From contig JAGLQE010000216.1 in the NCBI GenBank assembly GCA_023137005.1, positions 1 to 9,578 on the forward strand: 9,578 bases of DNA, read 5' to 3'. Position numbers and translations under genes: made by a program. Source of the stretch: Thermoplasmata archaeon (GTDB lineage: Archaea; Thermoplasmatota; Thermoplasmata; SG8-5; JAGLSY01). Positions 1 to 6,700 of this stretch are shown here, one piece after another (the first letter of the stretch is position 1; each line of letters begins with the position of its first letter). The notes beneath the pieces are model-generated. The model had not been told where the DNA came from and did no database searches. It worked only from the letters and a program-made list of their open reading frames with translations.

Positions 1-10
1 GGGCTCCTGA

Positions 11-145
11 ATCAAGCAAGCTTGATAAAATGGATGTGTAGTAATACTGACTAAATGCACATCCAAAAAAGAACAAGGTTTCCATTATCGAGCCAAACAA
101 GTTTGGAAAATAGATGCATGGACTTCGTCCACATCTAAAAAAGAA
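11..145. repeat. Two diverged tandem copies of a double-hairpin element
   Basis: Each copy has a small perfect hairpin with an AA loop, then AAAAT, then a larger hairpin, then an A6 run and GAA (plus strand). Copy 1: ATCAAGC-AA-GCTTGAT (11-26), then TGGATGTG (31-38) pairing with CACATCCA (58-65), then A-run to 70. Copy 2: CCAAAC-AA-GTTTGG (93-106), then TAGATG (111-116) pairing with CATCTA (132-137) and inner TGGAC-TTC-GTCCA (119-131), then A-run to 142. The left halves are offset by about 80 bases and the right halves by 72, the difference lying in the loop of the larger hairpin. Stems differ between copies but pairing is kept (TGGATG/CATCCA against TAGATG/CATCTA), which suggests the structure matters. 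There are two copies and no spacer pattern, so it is not a CRISPR array. Confidence 0.6.
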
Positions 146-148
146 AAA
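65..148 (-). terminator. Probable transcription end of the restriction-modification/RusA-like unit
   Basis: Read on the minus strand, T5-C-T6 (148-137) begins about 59 bases past the RusA-like stop. It is followed by hairpins, a T4 tract (110-107) and a further T6 (70-65). Archaeal RNA polymerase ends transcription at oligo-T in the coding-strand sense, and a hairpin followed by T4 also fits a bacterial intrinsic terminator. The direction and exact site are inferred. Confidence 0.4.
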
Positions 149-206
149 TCGCCCTCACATGCTCGAAATCAAAGGGGTATGTGGGTAAGTATATCGGCTC
201 GGAATA

Positions 207-800
207 TTATTTTAGAATATCTGTTTTAGCGTCGGGCGTTGTTACAGCAATAATTGATTGCTCGATAAAATCAAGATCAGATTCAGAATATCCAGTTAGT
301 TTAACCTTCTCAGCTATAAACGATTCGATGTTGCTGTCATCTCCCACATATACTTTAAGCGCATCAAAAATTGCCTTTTGAAAATTGTCGATATCATAAT
401 TATCAAATTTTGATTCACGCAAGTAAATTCTCATGTATATCAGCATTTTTTTACCTTGAAATTTTATTAGCTGGTCTTCATGAATTTTCATTTGGTCAAT
501 AAGTATCTCTTGATATTGCTTCTTCATCTTTCGTTTTTGTGATGACTTTGGATTGGCAGGTAGGTTGATAACACACAGTAAATATTTGCCTATTCGCCTT
601 CCATTCGAATCTTCGTATGTTAAATTATTAGCTATTTTCCACATATCATTAACTATTTCAGGAGGGAGGATACCATCCTTTTTCCTATCGAGTAATTTTG
701 TAAATTCCTTGTTAATTCCTACATTGTCTGGTGTGTACCTAATTTCAGAGTTAATAATTTCGATAGTCCAGGTTGTAGGTTTTTCCTTGGAATCTGTCAT
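207..800 (-). CDS. RusA-like Holliday-junction resolvase, translationally coupled to the restriction-modification gene (197 aa)
   Basis: RusA-family enzymes are small dimeric endonucleases that cut four-way DNA junctions using three metal-binding aspartates. The family core is visible at 136-155: D136-I-D138-N139, then K142 and the FDAL segment (145-148), then G153-D154-D155. This corresponds to D70, D72 and D91 of E. coli RusA and the DxDN...K..xDAL...DD pattern. The upstream strand with a P-x-S and basic cluster (INLPANPKSSQKRKMKK, 78-94) fits the family's DNA-binding start. About 70 residues precede this core, more than in the roughly 120-aa phage RusA; this extension (WTIEIINSEI and onward) is not recognised. 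The ATG overlaps the TGA of the restriction-modification gene as ATGA, and AAGGGG (805-810) lies four bases upstream, so expression is probably coupled. The gene is AT-rich like the specificity half of its neighbour. Resolvase fold is likely; the role beside a type IIG enzyme is unknown. It could instead be a nicking or branch-trimming nuclease. Confidence 0.78.
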   Translation of the reverse strand: MTDSKEKPTTWTIEIINSEIRYTPDNVGINKEFTKLLDRKKDGILPPEIVNDMWKIANNLTYEDSNGRRIGKYLLCVINLPANPKSSQKRKMKKQYQEILIDQMKIHEDQLIKFQGKKMLIYMRIYLRESKFDNYDIDNFQKAIFDALKVYVGDDSNIESFIAEKVKLTGYSESDLDFIEQSIIAVTTPDAKTDILK

Positions 801-3688
801 GCTACCCCTTCTACAATATCAATCTCCTCCTCTGTCAACCCATACAATTGATATACTAGGCGATTTATTTGATTATCTAATGCATATATCTGACGTTGCA
901 GAATGATCTCCTCGGTAGGAAGTAAGGCATTGTTCAACTTTTGATGTAGATCAAGCATTTTATAACAGTAACCAGACAAATCATCTTTTTGTTTATTCGT
1001 ACCCTCCTTTATCGGTAACGTAACAAGGAAACTTTTAGAGAAAAAAATAGTCATCGAAGCATCAAGTGTAAAGACATTGGCATTATAAAAGTCAAATAAT
1101 TTCGAATTCATAATACATAATATGTATGGCAGGATTGAATTATCATTTTTTGCCCTGATCGAATATACATTCTTAGTCACAAAAATATCTTCCTCTAAAT
1201 CAAGCGTTGAATTATTATTATCTACTGCCCTCATAACGATTTTGGGAGACTTATAATATTCTAAATTCTTTAATTTTATTCCATCTTTGTTTGGATTGAA
1301 ATAATGAAAATTAGTTAAATTATAATTGGTGATATCTTCCCCAGTTACAATCTTAGAATTATGATCATCAGTCTTTTCATTTGAAATAAGTTCATCGATA
1401 TTTGCCTTATTTATCACTATTACTGTTCCACAATATTTACATTTAATTTCAGCTTTCTTTGAAGCAACATGCCATTTTTCACAGTTGTTACATTGAATAA
1501 TTCCCCCCTTTTTACTGATTTCTTCCCCCCTTATAATATGGACGAAATGATCTAACGGTTTAGAATTATTCATAATTTTTTCCAAAATATGAAAAACATC
1601 ATTCGTTAATGATAAATTGAATACATTGTTATACATCTTAAGAAAAATTGTTTGTTGAATATAGTTATTATTATTTAGTTTTATAGTGTTATTTGCAAGT
1701 AACTTATCAGACGATGGCTTTGAAATGAATATACCTACAAACTCTTGTGTTACACCAGGGAATTTTTTGAAATCAATAATTTCTTCGATTTTAGATTTAC
1801 GAAGTAACAGGTTTCTTGTTGAGGAATACATGCTCTGTCTAATAAAATTCCTTGGCACGATAATTCCAAGGATACCGTCTTTCTTTTGAATTGTAAGACC
1901 TTTTAATATGAATAACTCGAAAGTATTAATATTTTGAAGATTGATATTGAAAACAGATTCAAAATATATCTTTTCAGCCTTTACAATTTTCGCACCCCAA
2001 GGCGGATTCCCCACCACCGCATCAAATCCCCCGGCCTTCATAATATCTGGAAACTCAGCCTCCCAGGAAAATGGATTGATCCTGGCCAGTTCATTGTCTC
2101 TCTCTTCATTATCCAGGTCTTGAAGATGGTCTATGATGTCAAAGTCAATCAATGAATTTCCGCATTTGATATTGGTTCCGAGATCTGGCAACGCAGGCTC
2201 CCCGAACCATTTACTGATATTATTGATGGATTCCATGCTCTCGCCTTCAAGGGCTTTCAGCATGAGATTTAGCTTGGTAACCTCAACTGCCTGGCTGTCG
2301 ATATCCACGCCGTGAATATTATTGAGTAAAATTCGTTTCTTTTCTCTGAGGGTCAATTGCCACGCACCCTTTTGATTCTTGAAAACCTGATCTTTGTGTT
2401 TCTTTGGTTTGTTAGCCTCGTACCATTTCAGATGTTCGTCCAACATCTTTTTGTAAGCCACTATTAGGAAGGATCCAGAGCCGCAGGCAGGGTCTAAAAT
2501 TTTGATACTGGCCATTTCTTCCAGAGATTTGTTTTCGCATAATTTTACAACCGTGTTTTTCACAATGTAATCCACAATGTAAGTTGGTGTGTAATAGACC
2601 CCGCCAGCTTTCTTGACCTCTGGTTTTTCCTCCACCTTCGCACGATGGCCAGCAGTTAATCTAATAACCTTTCCGAGGAACTGCTCATAGACGTGGCCCA
2701 GGATATCCGCAGGGATTACATCGAACTGATAAGGCGAACGGGGATAATACAAATCCCAGATGATGCTGGCTATTACCTTATCATCCACTTTTATAAATGG
2801 GGTTATTCGATCAATCTTGGTCTTTCGTTTCTTGTCATATTGTAAATGAAAAAGACCGGAATTGTATTTCGTATCCGCTTGCTGGAATATCACGAATAAA
2901 TGTTTATAGAGGTCTGTGCCGCGTTCCAGCATGTCTACCAATTGGTTTTCTTTTTCCGTGCCTCTATCCTCACATATACGCAGGAAGAGGATTCTGTCAA
3001 TTAACCGCTGGACAGCGAAATTCATTTCTTCTATAGAAAGATCAGGATTTCGAATAGCGATATTCTTGGCCAGCTCCTCACGCCATCCCTCTATCTCTCT
3101 CAAAATTTCGGTATCTACTTCAGATGTCCCCCTCTTCTTTTTATCAATGTATTTATCAAATGAACCTTGCCAGATAGCATCGGGGGAAAAGATATTGGCT
3201 AACTCATCCCATTTTTCTTCCAAGTCCTGATAGTCAATATGGAGGATTCTCCCTTTTGTGGCATTATCGAATTTTTCGGGCTTGAACCTGCAATCATAGA
3301 CTGAGATATCTTCGAAATTCGTTAGTATCGATAGGGGTAATTTCGCACTCCAGGCATATCTTTTCAATTGGAATGCTGGCAATGGATCTGTGGTGATCTT
3401 TACAGAGGGCTTTTTCGCCTCGACATAAAATTTTGTAACCTCCCCCAATCTGAAAGCATAGTCTGGGGCTTTTGTTCCCCCCTCAACTTCAAGGGATGGC
3501 TCATCCACGACTTCTTTGTACTGTTCCGGCCTTCCTTTTTTATTGTAAATGTCCCAACCTAGCAATTCGAATAAAGGATTTAAAAATTCTTTACGAAGCT
3601 CTGCTTCTTTGTAAGCGGCTGAAGAATATTGCTTATGATTATCTTCATATCGTTTTACAAGAGTTTTAAGTTCTGGTGGTGCCGGCAA
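797..3688 (-). CDS. Type IIG (Eco57I-like) restriction-modification enzyme: nuclease, N6-adenine methylase and specificity domain in one chain (963 aa)
   Basis: The protein should cut unmodified DNA and methylate adenine in its recognition site using S-adenosylmethionine. The N-terminus has a PD-(D/E)XK nuclease signature of the type I HsdR_N/type IIG kind: ELRKEFLNPLFELLGWD (30-46), then P75-D76 and E90-A-K92. A helical connector follows. The methylase has motif X GGVYYTPTYIVDYI (362-375), motif I DPACGSGSF (399-407), GVDID (460-464), CGNSLID (509-515), motif IV NPPW (561-564) and GILGIIVP (605-612). The C-terminal third is a TaqI-like target-recognition region (ILCIMNSKLFDFY, 856-868) with an embedded zinc ribbon C733-x2-C736-x13-C750-x2-C753, and a coiled-coil-like tail. 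Length is normal for the family. The start is TTG with GAGGG seven bases upstream; no in-frame ATG lies nearby. The last codons overlap the RusA-like gene. GC falls abruptly after motif IV. A BREX PglX-type methylase is less likely because the nuclease motif is intact and there are no BREX partners. The recognition site cannot be read from the sequence. Confidence 0.9.
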   Translation of the reverse strand: MPAPPELKTLVKRYEDNHKQYSSAAYKEAELRKEFLNPLFELLGWDIYNKKGRPEQYKEVVDEPSLEVEGGTKAPDYAFRLGEVTKFYVEAKKPSVKITTDPLPAFQLKRYAWSAKLPLSILTNFEDISVYDCRFKPEKFDNATKGRILHIDYQDLEEKWDELANIFSPDAIWQGSFDKYIDKKKRGTSEVDTEILREIEGWREELAKNIAIRNPDLSIEEMNFAVQRLIDRILFLRICEDRGTEKENQLVDMLERGTDLYKHLFVIFQQADTKYNSGLFHLQYDKKRKTKIDRITPFIKVDDKVIASIIWDLYYPRSPYQFDVIPADILGHVYEQFLGKVIRLTAGHRAKVEEKPEVKKAGGVYYTPTYIVDYIVKNTVVKLCENKSLEEMASIKILDPACGSGSFLIVAYKKMLDEHLKWYEANKPKKHKDQVFKNQKGAWQLTLREKKRILLNNIHGVDIDSQAVEVTKLNLMLKALEGESMESINNISKWFGEPALPDLGTNIKCGNSLIDFDIIDHLQDLDNEERDNELARINPFSWEAEFPDIMKAGGFDAVVGNPPWGAKIVKAEKIYFESVFNINLQNINTFELFILKGLTIQKKDGILGIIVPRNFIRQSMYSSTRNLLLRKSKIEEIIDFKKFPGVTQEFVGIFISKPSSDKLLANNTIKLNNNNYIQQTIFLKMYNNVFNLSLTNDVFHILEKIMNNSKPLDHFVHIIRGEEISKKGGIIQCNNCEKWHVASKKAEIKCKYCGTVIVINKANIDELISNEKTDDHNSKIVTGEDITNYNLTNFHYFNPNKDGIKLKNLEYYKSPKIVMRAVDNNNSTLDLEEDIFVTKNVYSIRAKNDNSILPYILCIMNSKLFDFYNANVFTLDASMTIFFSKSFLVTLPIKEGTNKQKDDLSGYCYKMLDLHQKLNNALLPTEEIILQRQIYALDNQINRLVYQLYGLTEEEIDIVEGVA
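805..810 (-). promoter_or_regulatory. Ribosome binding site of the RusA-like gene
   Basis: AAGGGG on the minus strand, four bases before the ATG and inside the last codons of the restriction-modification gene. Together with the ATGA stop/start overlap it supports coupled translation and fixes the start at 800. Confidence 0.5.
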
Positions 3689-3695
3689 TAAACTT

Positions 3696-3700
3696 CCCTC
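3696..3700 (-). promoter_or_regulatory. Ribosome binding site deciding the TTG start of the restriction-modification gene
   Basis: GAGGG on the minus strand, seven bases before TTG at 3688. The nuclease-domain helix (ELRKEFLNPL) begins only about 30 codons in, so a later start would damage the conserved N-terminus. This makes TTG the best choice although it is a rare start codon. Confidence 0.6.
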
Positions 3701-3720
3701 GACCCGTAAAGGAACTTGCT

Positions 3721-3753
3721 CTAAATAAGAATATCTGCATACATTCAGGCAGA
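3721..3753 (-). promoter_or_regulatory. Intergenic hairpin plus T-rich/TATA-like stretch between lhr and the restriction-modification gene
   Basis: Directly after the lhr stop, TCTGC (minus strand) pairs with GCAGA across a 10-base loop (3734-3753). It is followed by TATTCTTATTTAG (3733-3721). This could be a weak terminator for lhr. It could also be an archaeal TATA-like element about 33-40 bases before the TTG start, which would give a very short leader containing GAGGG. Both readings are weak; the stem is only five pairs. Confidence 0.3.
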
Positions 3754-3754
3754 A

Positions 3755-6700
3755 TCACTCAAACTCTTTCCCAGACGTCTTATCATACCAGTCCATTATT
3801 TCATCATCCGTCATGGCCTCTGGGTCTTCCTTTTTCTTCATCCTGCGGCCGATCCTTCTCGAGAAGTCCGGGATAAGGTCCCAGCCTTTCTCATCACCCC
3901 TATATTCGCCTACCAGGAGCTCGGTCTTCCGCATATTCCCCCTGAAGGCCGCGATGATGATCCCCTCGGATATGACAATGAAGGAGGAGCCAAACCCGAA
4001 TCTCTTCCTGATAATGGGCAGTAAGTAGGTGGACAGGCGGTCATAGGCTGATGGTGCCAGCACGATGTCCAGGTCATGAGGTTTCATCGGCAACATCCCG
4101 ATATCCTCCAGCATCATCCAGTATAGGATATTATCATCTTCCGAGACAAAGCCCTTTACCAGCTTACCCTCGGATTCGAACTTGCCCAGCGCGCGCCTGA
4201 TCTCCCCCATCCTGAACTCGCCTTTCGTGTACATGGACAGCCATTCCGCGCTGAATATCCCGAAGGAGCTGATGATCAACCATAGAACTTTCTCCCTGGC
4301 CTCTTCTTTCTCATAGATATATTCCGGAGATAGGTAGAACATATTGTTCCCGGCCCGGATGATATGAAGGCCCTTGATAAGCCGATTCAGTGCTTCTACA
4401 GCTTTATTATATCCCAAAGGAGCGGCCTCCAATAACCGGTTGCGTTTCATCTCATGCTCGCTATCCAGTATGGTTATCAGGTACCGCATCTCCCTGTCGA
4501 TCTCCACATGTTTGGCAGCCTTGTACAGGGCAGTATCCTCCGGAAGTGTGTAGGCCAAATAATCTGGGATCATCTTCCCCCATTCGACCACCCTTTCCTT
4601 TAGCAGTCTCTTCAATCCACGTGGATTCGATACCCTGATATCCACCTCGTGGTCGGACTTGAAGCCCCCCAGCTCGCTGAGGCCGGATTCCATATCCAGG
4701 AAATGTCTTTCCGGGATCACATGCTGTCTCCACAGGACATAAGAGATAATTTCATCCTCGGTCATTGTCAGGTCTATGACATTGCCCTTCAATAGCCAGT
4801 TGCGTTGTCTGAAGTAGCCCGCCTTCTTGAAGACCTTGATAATGGCCTTGTCCAGATCCTCGACCGAGGTTCCCAATGCTCCGGTAAATCTTATCACGTC
4901 ATGGTAGTTCTTCTTGAAGATCTCGGAGAACTCGTCCAGGGCCTTCAGTACATCGGAGAGATCCTCCTCCGTATCCAATCTAAGCTCCCGGATCTCCAGG
5001 CAACCGGACATCTCCCACATCTCCATCATGCCAATGAGACGGGAACCTTTGAAGATGGTGTAGTACCAGGCATCCCCGAACTTCATCCTTATCTCGTTCC
5101 TGTGGTGGAAGGTGAAGGGATCCAGGATGGTCAATATCCTTATCTTCTCGTCCCCAGGTTGGTGCGGCCCTTGGGAACCGACATTCCGCAAAGCCTTCAA
5201 TTCCTTCTCCCACACATACAATTTCTGCCTTTCAGATCCCACTATGGCTACCTCGGCCAGCTTCCCGGAGGACATGAGTTCCTTGATATGATCTTTCATT
5301 TCCGCTCGGGTCATTCCCACTGACCTGGCAATATCGTACATGGATACAGGGCCATATGCGGATATCACTTTTTCCACCAGCCACTCCTTTCCATCCTTCT
5401 TCGAGGGCCGATTGGTCAGTTTGTGGTACAGGTTCCTTGACATGAACCCCTCATAGTCCGAATCCTGGCCCGATCTTTCCACGGGCTTTCTGGCGATATG
5501 GATATTCCTGTCCAGCTTCTCCACCCGGGCTTTGAGGATGTCCTTGGGAAGTTCCGTGAGTTCCTGCAATTTGGTAATGTCAATACCCGGATTCTTGGAG
5601 ATGATATTCAATATCTGGAGATCGACCTTTCCCAGATCCTCGTTCCGATAGGCATTGATGAATTTGGGCACATCTTTTTTCAGGACATAGCAAACACTGC
5701 CGTCCCAGAATCGGCCCTGAAGTATCTCCCCATCTTTTCTCCTCTGGCTCCAGCCCTTCAATCCATCCAGCCCGATCCTTGCCGCGACATCATTGAGCAT
5801 TCCCACGCTCCCGAATGTCTCGAAGAGGTCATCTAGACTTTTAAAGCCCTCGAAATGCTTCATAAGGTGATAATTATCCATGGCCGCCCTTGTCAGGGTG
5901 ATATTGTTTTCCTCGGAAGTGAGATCTGAGTAATCCTGTGCCAGCATGTACTGGACATAGGGCTCGGTGAAGGCCCTGGCCATTACTGTTCCATCGGCCT
6001 CCATTCGCCCAAGGGCCATCTGTATCTCTTCCTCTGGGAGTTTCAGTTCAAAGGATATTTCCTCCAGGGAGAAGGGTCCGAAGAGGTCAAGATGGTCGGT
6101 GACACGTTCTTCCAGAAGCCTGTCCCTGTTCTTCGAGGCCTTGATGTTCAGCAAGCCCCAAAGTCCGTATTTTTTCTTGTCCACTGCCACCTTGCCTATC
6201 CTATACTGCCTTTCGAGATATGTAAGGACCTTCCTCGTGGCCACGGTGTCCCATTCCTTCTCCGTTCTGTCGCTCAGTCTATTGGATATCACCTTGACAG
6301 AAAGGGGCTCGGCCGCGTCGGCCAGTATATCCAATACCATCTCATTGTCTGGGTTTTCTTCTCCCTCAGACATGTAAAGTGCTGCTAGATCGGCTGTCCG
6401 TTCAGTGGGTGTCCACAGGCTCTTCCCCACCCAGGCAGAGTGTGCCGCCCCATCATTGACCAGCTCCGCACACCATTGTGTCAGCTCCACGGGATCGGCA
6501 TCCGAAAAGTCAAACAAGCTCTTACCCCTTCTCTGGAAAACCTCCACTGGCCCCAGAGATAGCATCAGTGGGATGATATCCTCTTTTTTCTGGATATTGA
6601 CTATCTTGTCCGAGAAATGAGCATCCACCACTTCCTGTTCCAGCTCGGGCTTGATCGAACCCGCTCCTCCGATCCTCTCCAACACCTTCCTGTGCATTTC

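Noticed and set aside
11..145. CRISPR-like repeat
   Set aside because: Only two diverged copies, with internal hairpins and no unique spacers between constant repeats; no cas genes in the window.
4461..4733. 90-aa minus-strand open frame within lhr
   Set aside because: It is in a different frame of the same strand, inside the helicase coding region, has no recognisable domain, and can be explained by the GC-rich composition.
4805..5323. 172-aa plus-strand open frame opposite lhr
   Set aside because: It lies wholly inside the lhr coding region, has no recognisable domain, and the minus-strand frame there carries the conserved helicase C-terminal modules. It is a shadow frame.
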